A stretch of 56,590 nucleotides of DNA from Marinomonas spartinae (lineage in GTDB: Bacteria; Pseudomonadota; Gammaproteobacteria; Pseudomonadales; Marinomonadaceae). This document shows positions 43,775-52,851 of this stretch, one piece after another. The position numbers and the translations under genes are program-made. Within the stretch, counting starts at the first letter, position 1. Every line of letters begins with the position of its first letter. The notes beneath the pieces are model-generated. The model saw only the letters and a program-made list of their open reading frames with translations, searched no databases and was not told where the DNA came from. The DNA lies in contig NZ_JAEMUI010000030.1 in NCBI RefSeq assembly GCF_016461715.1, positions 1-56,590 on the forward strand, read 5' to 3'.

Positions 43775-44386
43775 ATGGCACTTGTTATTGGCGTAACAGG
43801 CATTTCTGGCAGTGGCAAAAGTCGACTATGTTCTCTTTTGGCCGAAGGCAAAGAAGATCGCATTACCGTCCTTTGCCAAGACAGCTTTTACAATGGCTGC
43901 GGCAGCATTGACCCAGACGTCTACAACTTTGATGATTTAAGCTCTTTAGATTTAGAAAGTATCATCCTTGCCATTCATAACTGCAAAAACAAGCAGCAAC
44001 CTAATGAAATTCCAGTGTACGATCACTCACAACACAAGCGTGTTGGCTATCGTAACTTAGCACCAACGGATGTTGTTCTCGTAGAAGGACATATGATGTT
44101 CCAAGACGCCGCCATTCGCGATGCAGTAGACTATCTACTGTTTGTCGATACCGATATGGACATTGCCATTGTACGCCGCTTAAAGCGAGATATCGCTGAA
44201 CGAGCTCGCAATGTCAACGAAGTCACCAGTCGATACATGCGCCACGTACGCCAAGCCTCCCTCAAAACCTTGGATATTCGCGAGAAAGCCGATTTTATCA
44301 TCCCAAATAATAAGAGCTTCACCAATGCAGCCAATCTTCTTAGCAGCTACATTGACTCCCTGCTCAATAAGAAAGGCGCCAATTAG
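43775..44386 (+). CDS. Uridine-kinase-like P-loop phosphotransferase
   Basis: 203-residue kinase of the phosphoribulokinase/uridine kinase fold. P-loop GISGSGKS at 9-16; QDSFYNG near 35-41 (substrate-binding loop like QDSYY of uridine kinase); VLVEGHMMF near 107 (Walker B); and the lid RRLKRDIAERARN near 131. It is shorter than Udk and lacks some of its substrate residues, so the phosphate acceptor is uncertain (a nucleoside or related metabolite). GAGG before ATG 43775. Confidence 0.8.
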   Translation: MALVIGVTGISGSGKSRLCSLLAEGKEDRITVLCQDSFYNGCGSIDPDVYNFDDLSSLDLESIILAIHNCKNKQQPNEIPVYDHSQHKRVGYRNLAPTDVVLVEGHMMFQDAAIRDAVDYLLFVDTDMDIAIVRRLKRDIAERARNVNEVTSRYMRHVRQASLKTLDIREKADFIIPNNKSFTNAANLLSSYIDSLLNKKGAN

Positions 44387-44406
44387 AACACGCTGACAAG
44401 CCCAAT

Positions 44407-44436
44407 AAAAAAGGCATCTAAAATGATGCCTTTTTT
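44407..44436. terminator. Bidirectional terminator between the kinase gene and dnaJ
   Basis: Perfect 12-bp arms AAAAAAGGCATC/GATGCCTTTTTT (44407-44418 and 44425-44436) with a 6-base loop. T-runs on both strands serve the plus-strand kinase gene and the minus-strand grpE-dnaK-dnaJ block. Confidence 0.93.
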
Positions 44437-44465
44437 AATCGTTCTTTCGCACATTGTTACTATGC

Positions 44466-44513
44466 GATAATACACATTGGCCGCTGTATGCTTACAGCGA
44501 CTTATGTGTATCG
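44466..44513 (-). other. Stem-loop directly after dnaJ
   Basis: Two stacked stems, ATACACAT/ATGTGTAT (44470-44477 with 44504-44511) and CGCTGTA/TACAGCG (44482-44488 with 44493-44499), begin about 5 bp past the dnaJ stop. No T-run, so it likely protects the 3' end before the terminator at 44407-44436. Confidence 0.6.
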
Positions 44514-44517
44514 GAGA

Positions 44518-45645
44518 TTACTTTTTTATATCATCAAAGAAACGCTTCACTCCATCAAACCAGCTCTTCTGTTTCGGAGAATGATCCGTTCCTTCCCCCA
44601 TGCTTTCGGCTAATTCGGTCAACAGCTCTTTCTGGCGAGATGTTAGATTCACGGGCGTTTCTACCGCCACCTTACAAATCAAATCGCCCACTGGACCACC
44701 ACGCACAGGTTTCACGCCTTTGTTACGAAGACGGAACAACTTACCACTTTGGCACTCTGGCGTGACTTTTAAGCGCACACGACCATCTAATGTCGGCACA
44801 TCGATTTCGCCACCCAGCGCGGCAGTGGTAAAGCTAATAGGCACTTCACAGTACAAGTTCGCACCATCGCGCTCAAAGATACGGTGAGGTTTTACCGATA
44901 CTTGAACAAATAAATCCCCTGCTGGTCCACCGTTGGCTCCAGCTTCCCCTTCGCCTGACAAACGAATACGATCCCCCGTATCCACGCCCGCAGGAATCTT
45001 AACATTGAGCGTTTTGTACTCTTGAACACGACCCTGACCATGGCAGTCAGGACACGGATCGCTAATGACTTGACCCGCACCGTGACACTCTGGACAGGTT
45101 TGTTGAACAGAGAAAAAGCCTTGTGACATGCGAACTTGACCCGCACCACCACAGGTGCCACAGGTTTTTGGTTTAGACCCTTTCTTCGCGCCAGAACCAT
45201 CACAGGTTTTACAGTTAACAAGCGTTGGTATGCGGATTTTTTCTTCACACCCCCAAACCGCCTGCTCTAGATCTAACTCTAAGGTGTAGCGTAAATCAGA
45301 ACCACGGCGTGTACGACTTTGACCGCCACCACCTCCGCCGCCAAAGATATCGCCAAACACATCACCAAAGATATCGCTAAAACCACCTGCACCAGCACCA
45401 CCAAAGCCACCAGCCTGACCGTTAACACCGTCATGACCAAAGCGATCATAAGCTTCGCGTTTTTCATCGGAAGATAAAACTTCGTATGCTTCGGCTACTT
45501 CTTTAAATTTATCCAGCGCCTCAGGATTGTCTGGATTCTTATCAGGGTGATACTTATTCGCAAGGGAGCGATAAGCTTTTTTGATGTCTTTCTTATCCGC
45601 GCCTCTGGCTACCCCAAGAACGTCGTAATAGTCTCTTTTGCTCAT
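44518..45645 (-). CDS. dnaJ: Chaperone DnaJ
   Basis: 375-residue type I Hsp40 that delivers clients to DnaK and stimulates its ATPase. J domain (2-70) with HPD in KYHPDKN; Gly/Phe-rich linker (about 75-115); four CxxCxGxG zinc repeats (CKTCDGSG, CGTCGGAG, CPECHGAG, CPDCHGQG, about 145-210); and C-terminal substrate-binding domains. ATG 45645 follows AGGA. It lies 220 bp downstream of dnaK with a hairpin between them. Confidence 0.97.
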   Translation of the reverse strand: MSKRDYYDVLGVARGADKKDIKKAYRSLANKYHPDKNPDNPEALDKFKEVAEAYEVLSSDEKREAYDRFGHDGVNGQAGGFGGAGAGGFSDIFGDVFGDIFGGGGGGGQSRTRRGSDLRYTLELDLEQAVWGCEEKIRIPTLVNCKTCDGSGAKKGSKPKTCGTCGGAGQVRMSQGFFSVQQTCPECHGAGQVISDPCPDCHGQGRVQEYKTLNVKIPAGVDTGDRIRLSGEGEAGANGGPAGDLFVQVSVKPHRIFERDGANLYCEVPISFTTAALGGEIDVPTLDGRVRLKVTPECQSGKLFRLRNKGVKPVRGGPVGDLICKVAVETPVNLTSRQKELLTELAESMGEGTDHSPKQKSWFDGVKRFFDDIKK

Positions 45646-45795
45646 CGCTGGCATTCCTGAATACAAATAATCTTAGTAATAAAAGTCTTGATTCAAACCT
45701 CATGAGTCGTCTCTCATCAAAGCCTGAATGCAAAAAATCTGAGTGGTCAATACTTTCTATCATTTGCCATTACTTTAGAGGGCTACAAATAGCAA

Positions 45796-45817
45796 AACAC
45801 GGTCCTAAAACCGTGTT
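45796..45817 (-). other. Hairpin between dnaK and dnaJ
   Basis: AACACGGT/ACCGTGTT (45796-45803 and 45810-45817), 6-base loop, in the 220-bp dnaK-dnaJ gap, 49 bp past the dnaK stop. Only a short T-stretch follows on the minus strand, so it is probably an attenuating or protective hairpin that lowers dnaJ relative to dnaK. Confidence 0.6.
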
Positions 45818-45865
45818 CCGCCATATGTACCTTAGAAGTAAGGCAACAAAAACAAGCGTTACGGC

Positions 45866-47797
45866 TTATTTTTTCTCTTCTTTTACTTCTTCGAACTCTG
45901 CATCAACAGCATCGTCCTGAGTTTTGCTAGAAGCAGCGTCGTCAGCACCTGGTTTGGCACCGCCCGCTTGAGCTGCTTCAGCTTCGGCATACATTTTCTG
46001 AGCCAAAGTGCCAGACGCTTGAGTCAACGCATTGGTTTTCTCTTCGATCTTCTCTTTATCATTAGAAGTCAGCGCTTCTTCCAATTCGGTGATCGCTTTC
46101 TCAATTGCTTCTTTCTCTTCTGCAGTCGCTTTATCGCCAGCATCTGCTAAGGTTTTACGAGTTGCATGGATCATGCCATCAGCAGTGTTGCGAACTTGTA
46201 CAAGTTCTTCGAACTTGCGATCTTCTTCCGCGTTTGCTTCCGCATCCTGAACCATTTTTTCTACTTCTTCATCGCTCAAACCAGAAGAGGCTTTGATGAC
46301 GATAGACTGCTCTTTACCGGTTGCTTTGTCTTTCGCAGAAACGCTCAAGATACCGTTGGCATCAATATCGAAGCTTACTTCGATTTGAGGCACACCGCGT
46401 GGTGCAGGTGGAATATCCGCCAAGTCAAAACGACCTAGAGATTTGTTTTGAGCCGCTTGTTTACGCTCACCTTGCAACGCATGGATCGTTACTGCGTTCT
46501 GGTTATCCTCAGCAGTCGAGAAGGTTTGTGATTTCTTCGTCGGGATCGTTGTGTTCTTCTCGATCAGAATCGTCATCACCCCACCCATTGTCTCGATACC
46601 AAGAGACAGAGGCGTTACGTCTAGAAGAAGAACGTCTTTCACATCACCAGCCAATACCGCACCTTGGATAGAGGCACCAATAGCAACGGCTTCGTCTGGG
46701 TTCACATCTTTACGTGGCTCTTTTCCAAAAAACTCAGTTACTTTCGCTTGCACCAAAGGCATACGAGTTTGACCACCCACCAAGATAACTTCGTCGATGT
46801 CAGAAGCAGAAAGATCGGCATCTTTAAGGGCTTGGCGGCAAGGCTCAAGAGAGTTCAACACCAAATCTTCTACCAAAGACTCCAACTTAGAACGCGTTAA
46901 TTTCACGTTCAAGTGTTTAGGACCAGAGGCATCCGCTGTGATGTAAGGTAAGTTCACTTCTGTTTGAGAAGAAGAAGACAACTCAACTTTCGCTTTCTCA
47001 CCCGCTTCTTTCAAACGTTGTAGCGCTAACGGATCGTTGTGTAAATCGATACCAGACTGTTTCTTAAATTCAGCGGCCAAGTATTCGATAACGCGCATAT
47101 CGAAGTCTTCACCACCTAGGAACGTATCACCGTTGGTAGACAATACTTCGAATTGTTTCTCACCATCCACATCGGCGATTTCGATGATAGAAATATCGAA
47201 TGTACCACCACCAAGGTCATAAACCGCGATAGTAGAATCGCCAGAGCTTTTATCTAGGCCGTATGCCAATGCAGCGGCGGTTGGCTCGTTGATAATACGT
47301 TTTACTTCAAGACCCGCAATTTTACCGGCGTCTTTTGTTGCTTGACGCTGAGAGTCATTAAAGTAAGCAGGCACTGTGATAACCGCTTCAGTGACCTTCT
47401 CTCCTAGGTAGTCTTCCGCTGTTTTCTTCATTTTTTTAAGAACTTCAGCAGAGATTTGTGGTGGCGCTTTCTTATCGCCTTTTACTTCAACCCAAGCGTC
47501 GCCATTGTCAGCGCTGATGATTTTGTAAGGCACCATAGAGATGTCTTTTTGCACGACTTTATCGTCAAAGCGACGACCAATCAGACGCTTAACCGCGAAC
47601 AAAGTGTTTGTAGGGTTAGTAACAGCTTGACGTTTAGCAGATTGACCTACTAGGGTTTCGCCGTCTTCAGTGAAAGCAACGATGGAAGGTGTGGTGCGGT
47701 CGCCTTCAGCATTTTCAATAACACGAGATTTGTCGCCATCTAATACGGCAACACAAGAGTTTGTTGTACCTAAGTCAATACCAATGATTTTACCCAT
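45866..47797 (-). CDS. dnaK: Molecular chaperone DnaK (Hsp70)
   Basis: 643-residue Hsp70. ATPase domain with GIDLGTTNSC at 4-13, YDLGGGTFDISI near 195 and GGQTRMPLVQ near 340; substrate-binding domain from about 395; C-terminal acidic tail ending EFEEVKEEKK. ATG 47797 follows GGAG. Second gene of grpE-dnaK-dnaJ with its own sigma-32-type promoter in the 100-bp grpE-dnaK gap. Confidence 0.98.
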   Translation of the reverse strand: MGKIIGIDLGTTNSCVAVLDGDKSRVIENAEGDRTTPSIVAFTEDGETLVGQSAKRQAVTNPTNTLFAVKRLIGRRFDDKVVQKDISMVPYKIISADNGDAWVEVKGDKKAPPQISAEVLKKMKKTAEDYLGEKVTEAVITVPAYFNDSQRQATKDAGKIAGLEVKRIINEPTAAALAYGLDKSSGDSTIAVYDLGGGTFDISIIEIADVDGEKQFEVLSTNGDTFLGGEDFDMRVIEYLAAEFKKQSGIDLHNDPLALQRLKEAGEKAKVELSSSSQTEVNLPYITADASGPKHLNVKLTRSKLESLVEDLVLNSLEPCRQALKDADLSASDIDEVILVGGQTRMPLVQAKVTEFFGKEPRKDVNPDEAVAIGASIQGAVLAGDVKDVLLLDVTPLSLGIETMGGVMTILIEKNTTIPTKKSQTFSTAEDNQNAVTIHALQGERKQAAQNKSLGRFDLADIPPAPRGVPQIEVSFDIDANGILSVSAKDKATGKEQSIVIKASSGLSDEEVEKMVQDAEANAEEDRKFEELVQVRNTADGMIHATRKTLADAGDKATAEEKEAIEKAITELEEALTSNDKEKIEEKTNALTQASGTLAQKMYAEAEAAQAGGAKPGADDAASSKTQDDAVDAEFEEVKEEKK

Positions 47798-47841
47798 GGT
47801 CTGTATCTCCAATAAATTCGTTTATGACGATGATAATTCTG

Positions 47842-47871
47842 TATTTGGGTACGCTTCTGAGCTTTTCAACC
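47842..47871 (-). promoter_or_regulatory. Sigma-32-type promoter upstream of dnaK
   Basis: On the minus strand, GGTTGAAA (-35) and CCCAAATA (-10-like, one mismatch to CCCCATAT) are separated by 14 bp, 45-70 bp upstream of the dnaK start. Confidence 0.65.
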
Positions 47872-47897
47872 GATCAGTGTCAAAAAAATGACGGTCT

Positions 47898-48476
47898 TTA
47901 TGCTGCGCTTGAAACAACGACCATCGCTGGACGAAGTAAGCGGCCGTGAAGCGTGTAACCTTTTTGCACAACATCCATTACTGTGTTGGGCTCAAGGTCG
48001 GGATTTGGCACCATAGTCATCGCCTGGTGCAATTCAGGGTTGAAGGGTTCACCATGTGGGTCAACCATCTTCACCTCAAAACGGGCGAGGGTTTCAAGCA
48101 AGTCTTTCAACGTCAACTCAACCCCTTCGCGAACAGGGTCAGGCTCACCTGATGCTGGCGCAGACGCCAAAGCACGTTCTAGGTTGTCTGCCACATTCAC
48201 AATGGCTTTAGCAAATTTTTCCACACCAAACTTATGTGCTTTTTCTACATCTTGCTCAGCACGGCGACGCACGTTTTGGGCATCTGCTTGAGCACGGAGA
48301 GCCGCTTCTTTGTATTGCGCGACCTCTTCAAGTGCTTTGGCAAGCTCGTCGTTTGCTGGCTCGGTTTCAAACACCTCAGCTTCAGGCTCTAAAAGTTCTT
48401 CTACTGTTTCGTTTTGCGCTTCGCTTTTCAAATCTTGCTCCGCTTCTAGATTAGGATTTTTTTGCTGATCACTCAT
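47898..48476 (-). CDS. grpE: Nucleotide exchange factor GrpE
   Basis: 192-residue GrpE that releases ADP from DnaK. N-terminal acidic coil (about 15-60), long dimerisation helix (RAQADAQNVRRRAEQDVEKAHKFG), and a beta-domain ending with GYTLHGRLLRPAMVVVS. ATG 48476 follows TTTGGAG. First gene of the heat-shock block. Confidence 0.95.
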   Translation of the reverse strand: MSDQQKNPNLEAEQDLKSEAQNETVEELLEPEAEVFETEPANDELAKALEEVAQYKEAALRAQADAQNVRRRAEQDVEKAHKFGVEKFAKAIVNVADNLERALASAPASGEPDPVREGVELTLKDLLETLARFEVKMVDPHGEPFNPELHQAMTMVPNPDLEPNTVMDVVQKGYTLHGRLLRPAMVVVSSAA

Positions 48477-48518
48477 ATTTACTCCAAATAACAGAAACAA
48501 TTCTTTCTCTGTGCTGGG

Positions 48519-48547
48519 TATATGGGGCCAGCTTCTAACCTTTCAAC
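48519..48547 (-). promoter_or_regulatory. Sigma-32 (RpoH) promoter of grpE
   Basis: Minus-strand GTTGAAA (48541-48547) and CCCCATATA (48519-48527) with a 13-bp spacer match the heat-shock consensus closely. It lies about 45-70 bp upstream of grpE. Confidence 0.85.
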
Positions 48548-48723
48548 ACCAAGACCGTATAAATTTAGGGGGAATTTACGGTCATTGGAGCAAAAGCCAA
48601 AATAAGGCAAAACCACCGACAAACCATAGAATGGATAAGCCAAACATATGCCATTAACGTGATATGGAAAAATAGATTTTATTCAATGGGTTATAAGCAA
48701 GACATGGCTATTGGGCTACTATC

Positions 48724-49311
48724 CTAGCGTTTAATTCCATAAAACACAGCATTGACTATTTGCTCTGCTATTGAGTGATTAAGGGGAGCATGATTGGTAA
48801 ACAGCCGAAAAATAGCCGGTCCATAGATAAGATCCATCGCGATGTCGACATCGATTTGTTCATTGACTTCACCGCGCTGAACCGCCCGCTCCCAAATCAC
48901 TTTGCAGGCTTTTCGTCTCCCTTCTAGAAATCGTGTTCGAAATTCCTGCTGTATCTGGCGGTCATATTGGCTTTCTGCAATGAATTCTCTGAAAAGGCGC
49001 CCTTGATCCGATAAATAGAAACGGATCATTGCTTGTAGTTCTTCGATAAAATCCAGACGAACAGAATGATGGTTTGGTATGGTGACTTCTTTTGCCATAA
49101 GTTCAGAAAACGCATCAAGACATATTGCCACCTTATTTGGCCACCATTTATAGAGCGTCGCCTTACTTACCCCCGCCTCTTTAGCGATGGCATCGGCCGT
49201 GATACTTCGCAAGGTTTCATGGCGAGTAAGCGCCAATGTTGCGGTTAAAATGGCTTGTCTTGCTTGTTCACTTCGGGGGCGCCCACGATTAGGCGTGTCA
49301 CTTTTATTCAT
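48724..49311 (-). CDS. TetR-family repressor
   Basis: 195-residue TetR protein. N-terminal HTH (about 15-60, SITADAIAKEAGVSKATLYKWWPNK) and a C-terminal ligand domain of the TetR_C group with YGPAIFRLF. It lies 9 bp after the SDR gene on the same strand, so it is the second gene of an SDR-tetR operon and probably autoregulates through the palindrome upstream of the SDR gene. A basic, disordered N-terminus (NRGRPRSEQAR) precedes the HTH. Confidence 0.85.
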   Translation of the reverse strand: MNKSDTPNRGRPRSEQARQAILTATLALTRHETLRSITADAIAKEAGVSKATLYKWWPNKVAICLDAFSELMAKEVTIPNHHSVRLDFIEELQAMIRFYLSDQGRLFREFIAESQYDRQIQQEFRTRFLEGRRKACKVIWERAVQRGEVNEQIDVDIAMDLIYGPAIFRLFTNHAPLNHSIAEQIVNAVFYGIKR

Positions 49312-49320
49312 ATATAAACT

Positions 49321-50154
49321 CTACTCAATATTTGTCGATAAACTCATCGAACGGTATAACTCAAGCTCTTGCTCAACGTAGTTAAGCTTATCTCGAACTC
49401 TTTTAACGGCATCTTCACCCAGTGGAAGCCTTAATGGTGGAGAAGCTAAGGATACAACCTTTCTTATAACGGCAGCGGCTTTTTTAGGGTCTCCTAATTG
49501 AGAACCATGGGCTTCTTTGGCTCTGTTTCGATTAATGACACGGTCGTATTCAATGAATTGTTTTGCCGCGAATTGAATAGACTTTCCACTCAAAAACTCC
49601 GTTCTAAACATGCCAGGCTCGATAAGGGTTACCTTAATACCGCAGTGCTTAACTTCTTTTTCGAGGGCTTCCGATATACCTTCAATCGCAAACTTTGATG
49701 CACCATAAACTCCATTACCAGCGGAGGCAGCAAAGCCCCCAAGAGAGGAAATATTGATAATGTGCCCGCTACCTTGCTGTCGCAGGATAGGTAAAGCTGC
49801 TCTGATAATATTGAGTGGGCCTTCAACATTGGTGGCAAAGATATCGCGAACTTGCTCAGCGGAAGTTTCTTCCACCGCGCCGAGGAGACCATATCCCGCA
49901 TTATTGACCACCACATCAATGCGACCAAAGTAATTCATAGCGGCTTCAACCGCCTTTTGCGCTTGCGCCTGTTGCGTCACATCAAGCTGAACGACTCTCA
50001 ATTGATCATTCTTAGGTAAGTCATTGGCCTTGGTTATATTACGAACACCAGCAACGACCGAGTCACCGGCTTCCAGAGCCGCCACGACCATCTCTTTGCC
50101 CAGTCCTCGAGAAGCGCCAGTAATAAACCAAACTTTCTTGTCAGTATTAATCAT
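49321..50154 (-). CDS. Short-chain dehydrogenase/reductase
   Basis: 277-residue classical SDR. Cofactor motif TGASRGLGKE near 13-22, NNAGYG near 89, catalytic Ser in INISSLGG and YGASKFA (Tyr/Lys) near 156. The Arg in VRNITKAND after the first strand suggests NADP preference. ATG 50154 behind GAGGT; the frame opens at a TTG at 50160. It is co-transcribed with a TetR regulator, an arrangement common for detoxifying or quorum-independent reductases. Substrate unknown. Confidence 0.87.
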   Translation of the reverse strand: MINTDKKVWFITGASRGLGKEMVVAALEAGDSVVAGVRNITKANDLPKNDQLRVVQLDVTQQAQAQKAVEAAMNYFGRIDVVVNNAGYGLLGAVEETSAEQVRDIFATNVEGPLNIIRAALPILRQQGSGHIINISSLGGFAASAGNGVYGASKFAIEGISEALEKEVKHCGIKVTLIEPGMFRTEFLSGKSIQFAAKQFIEYDRVINRNRAKEAHGSQLGDPKKAAAVIRKVVSLASPPLRLPLGEDAVKRVRDKLNYVEQELELYRSMSLSTNIE

Positions 50155-50192
50155 TAGCAAGACCTCATATTTGCGCCATGGATAATTTAGAT

Positions 50193-50206
50193 ACTAAACG
50201 TTTAGT
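50193..50206. promoter_or_regulatory. Palindromic operator upstream of the SDR-tetR operon
   Basis: ACTAAACGTTTAGT is a perfect 14-bp palindrome 39 bp upstream of the SDR start. A related half-site ACTAAACATTTACG (50236-50249) follows 30 bp further out. This is the expected site for the TetR product. Confidence 0.7.
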
Positions 50207-50316
50207 TTATAAAATAAATCAAAAAATGTTAATTGACTAAACATTTACGTTGATCAACATTTTATGATCCATAAGCCGCTCCTACACCTTAGAGATTTGC
50301 CTAAGCGACTGGGTAA

Positions 50317-51204
50317 TTACGATTCTCGCAGTGGCGTAAGTAGAGCTTGTCTTGCGTGCGCGACACGCACTTGGCGTAAAGCACTGGGTAGCCAGATTAA
50401 AAAATATTGAATATCACGCGTCCCAACGGGAGAGGGAATTTCCATTAATTGACCGCTGAGAATTTGCTCTTGGCATAAAAACTCTGGCATGACCGACCAG
50501 CCAAACCCTTGAGACAGTAACTTACGCTGGGCACGTAAGTCTTGGCCAACCATCGCTGGCACCAATCCTTCGATACTAATATGGTTTTTCTGCAACCATG
50601 AATCCACCAAGGACAACTCCAAGTTGTAGGCCAATAAAGGCTCCGCGCGTATGGCAGTGGCGAAGTCCGAGGCCGATGTTAAACGCGCAGCAACCTGTGG
50701 TGAGGCGACAGGCAATACTCGACTGGTATAAATCCGTTCGCTCTTTAGGCGACTATCTATCACAGGGTGTGCTGAAATACCCAAATCACAGTGACCTTCT
50801 AGCAACATACTGGACACCATATTGCCATTGCCCGTGTGCATACGCACTTTCACGCCATCCTCTAACAAAGGCAATAACCGCTCACTGAGAATTTCAGCCA
50901 TAAAATCCGCATGACCAACAATTTGCAGCACACCAGAAATGTCCATGGATCGGGCTCGCGCCGAGGCCAAAGCGGCTTCAACGGCATCCAGTTTGTCACC
51001 GATATCCATCGCCAACTCGACGGCAGCGGACGTGGGCTCAACCCCGGTGGGTGAACGCTCAAACAAAGGCCGACCAATAGCGACTTCCAAGCCTGCAATA
51101 TGTTGTGACACGGCAGGCTGCGTTAAATTCAATGAGCGCGCTGCACCACTGATCGAACGTTGACGAAACACCTCCATAAAGGTTCGCATTCTCGGTAATG
51201 ACAT
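50317..51204 (-). CDS. LysR-family regulator, divergent from calB
   Basis: 295-residue LysR protein: HTH at about 3-62 (RSISGAARSLNLTQPAVSQHIAGLE) and effector domain. It diverges from the coniferyl aldehyde dehydrogenase gene across 116 bp, so it is the likely regulator of that gene. Effector not evident. Confidence 0.85.
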   Translation of the reverse strand: MSLPRMRTFMEVFRQRSISGAARSLNLTQPAVSQHIAGLEVAIGRPLFERSPTGVEPTSAAVELAMDIGDKLDAVEAALASARARSMDISGVLQIVGHADFMAEILSERLLPLLEDGVKVRMHTGNGNMVSSMLLEGHCDLGISAHPVIDSRLKSERIYTSRVLPVASPQVAARLTSASDFATAIRAEPLLAYNLELSLVDSWLQKNHISIEGLVPAMVGQDLRAQRKLLSQGFGWSVMPEFLCQEQILSGQLMEIPSPVGTRDIQYFLIWLPSALRQVRVAHARQALLTPLRES

Positions 51205-51320
51205 TTATCACCCCATAAATTTATTTATACCCCATGCAAAATAACATTGTTACCCCTTAGACCACAATCACCTCTACCATGCCCCCATCGAAAACAAGCA
51301 ACCCAAATGAAGGGGGATGT

Positions 51321-52739
51321 ATGTCAAAAGATACAATCAAAAGCGAGCTTGAGACGGTTCTTAACAGTATGAAACGTCAACAATTAAACGCAGGCCCAGC
51401 GTCCGCTCAGTTGCGTAAAGACCGCTTACAACGTAGCTTAAAGCTGATTCGCGACAACCATAAAGCACTGGTTAATGCGATGAATGAAGACTTTGGTCAT
51501 CGCAGCGCTTACCAAACCACTATTGCAGACCTAGCCACTAGCTGCGGCCTGTTACAGCATGCCATCGACAACCTAGACCGCTGGATGCAAGCAGAGCAAA
51601 CCACGGCACCCGACCCAGAAATGCGCACAGAAATTCAATTTCAACCCTTAGGTGTCATTGGCGTCATCAGCCCATGGAACTTTCCAATCAATCTAGCCTT
51701 TGGCCCTTTAGCCGGTATTTTTGCCGCGGGTAATACCGCCATGCTCAAACCGTCTGAATTAACCCCCAAGACCTCTGAGTTACTGGCTGAATTGGTAGGC
51801 CGTTACTTTAGCTATGACGAGTTAACCGTCGTATTAGGGGACGCCGATGTGGGTCAAGCGTTTAGTGGCTTACCCTTCGATCATTTGGTGTTCACCGGCA
51901 GCACTGCAGTGGGCAAACACGTTATGCGCGCCGCAGCGGAAAACTTAGTGCCTGTCACCCTAGAATTAGGGGGTAAATCCCCTGTGATGGTAGCGAAGCA
52001 AGCAGACCTAACCAAAGCCGTAGAGCGCACACTGACCATTAAAACCTTTAACTCTGGGCAAATTTGCTTGTCACCAGACTATGTTTTACTGCATGAAGAT
52101 CAGCGTCAGGCATTCAAAGATTTGTCTATCGACTTTATGGCACGCACTTTCCCAACCATTCAGCAAAACCCTGATTACACTGCCATTATTAATGAGCGTC
52201 ATTATCAACGCTTGGTGAATTTGCTGGAAGATGCCCGCCAAAAAGGCGCCGAAGTGGTCAATCTAGGAGCAGAAAATGAGCCCGCATACGATGCGAATAG
52301 CCGCAAAATCGCACCGCATTTAGTACTTGGTGCGACCGACGACATGGCCATTATGCAAGAAGAGATCTTTGGCCCACTGTTGCCAGTTCGTCTTTATCAA
52401 GAAGAAAGCGATGCCGTTCACTACATCAATGCGCATCCAAGACCTTTGGCAGCCTATTACTTTAATGAAGACACCGCAGCCCAAGAGAGATTTGCCCAGC
52501 AAACAACCTCCGGCGCCTTAGTCATTAACGATGTCATGACCCACGTTTCCATTGATGAACTGCCATTCGGCGGTGTAGGACCCTCAGGTATGGGCGCGTA
52601 TCACGGCATTCATGGTTTTCGCCAATTTTCCCATGCGAAACCAGTCGTCACGCAAAGCGAACAAGGCACGTCAAACTTACGTTTACGGGCCCCATACGCA
52701 GATAAGATGGCTGACCTAGAAGCGTTCTTTAATAGCTAA
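51321..52739 (+). CDS. calB: Coniferyl aldehyde dehydrogenase
   Basis: 472-residue NAD(P)-dependent aldehyde dehydrogenase of the coniferyl aldehyde dehydrogenase group, oxidising coniferyl or related aromatic aldehydes to acids such as ferulate. Motifs: ISPWNFPINL near 115, LELGGKSP (general-base Glu) near 215, catalytic Cys249 in NSGQICLSPDY and the C-terminal PYADKMADL. ATG 51321 follows GAAGGGGG. A divergent LysR gene and a downstream HlyD/DUF2955 efflux pair support a role in aromatic aldehyde handling. Confidence 0.88.
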   Translation: MSKDTIKSELETVLNSMKRQQLNAGPASAQLRKDRLQRSLKLIRDNHKALVNAMNEDFGHRSAYQTTIADLATSCGLLQHAIDNLDRWMQAEQTTAPDPEMRTEIQFQPLGVIGVISPWNFPINLAFGPLAGIFAAGNTAMLKPSELTPKTSELLAELVGRYFSYDELTVVLGDADVGQAFSGLPFDHLVFTGSTAVGKHVMRAAAENLVPVTLELGGKSPVMVAKQADLTKAVERTLTIKTFNSGQICLSPDYVLLHEDQRQAFKDLSIDFMARTFPTIQQNPDYTAIINERHYQRLVNLLEDARQKGAEVVNLGAENEPAYDANSRKIAPHLVLGATDDMAIMQEEIFGPLLPVRLYQEESDAVHYINAHPRPLAAYYFNEDTAAQERFAQQTTSGALVINDVMTHVSIDELPFGGVGPSGMGAYHGIHGFRQFSHAKPVVTQSEQGTSNLRLRAPYADKMADLEAFFNS

Positions 52740-52784
52740 CATCAAGCAATGGTAGACGCTGGCGCTTGACGTCATACCCAGCGT

Positions 52785-52833
52785 AATCCCCCTCGCCTGT
52801 TTACGGTATAGCCAACATGCGAGGGGATTTTTA
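52785..52833 (+). terminator. Terminator of calB
   Basis: Stem AATCCCCCTCGC/GCGAGGGGATT with one bulged C, 22-base loop, followed by TTTTATTT. It lies 45 bp past the calB stop and 19 bp before hlyD. Confidence 0.8.
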
Positions 52834-52851
52834 TTTCACACAGGCCCTTAT

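Noticed and set aside
45968..47222. Several plus-strand open frames antisense to dnaK
   Set aside because: They are shadows created by dnaK codon usage; none has a ribosome site or family motif.
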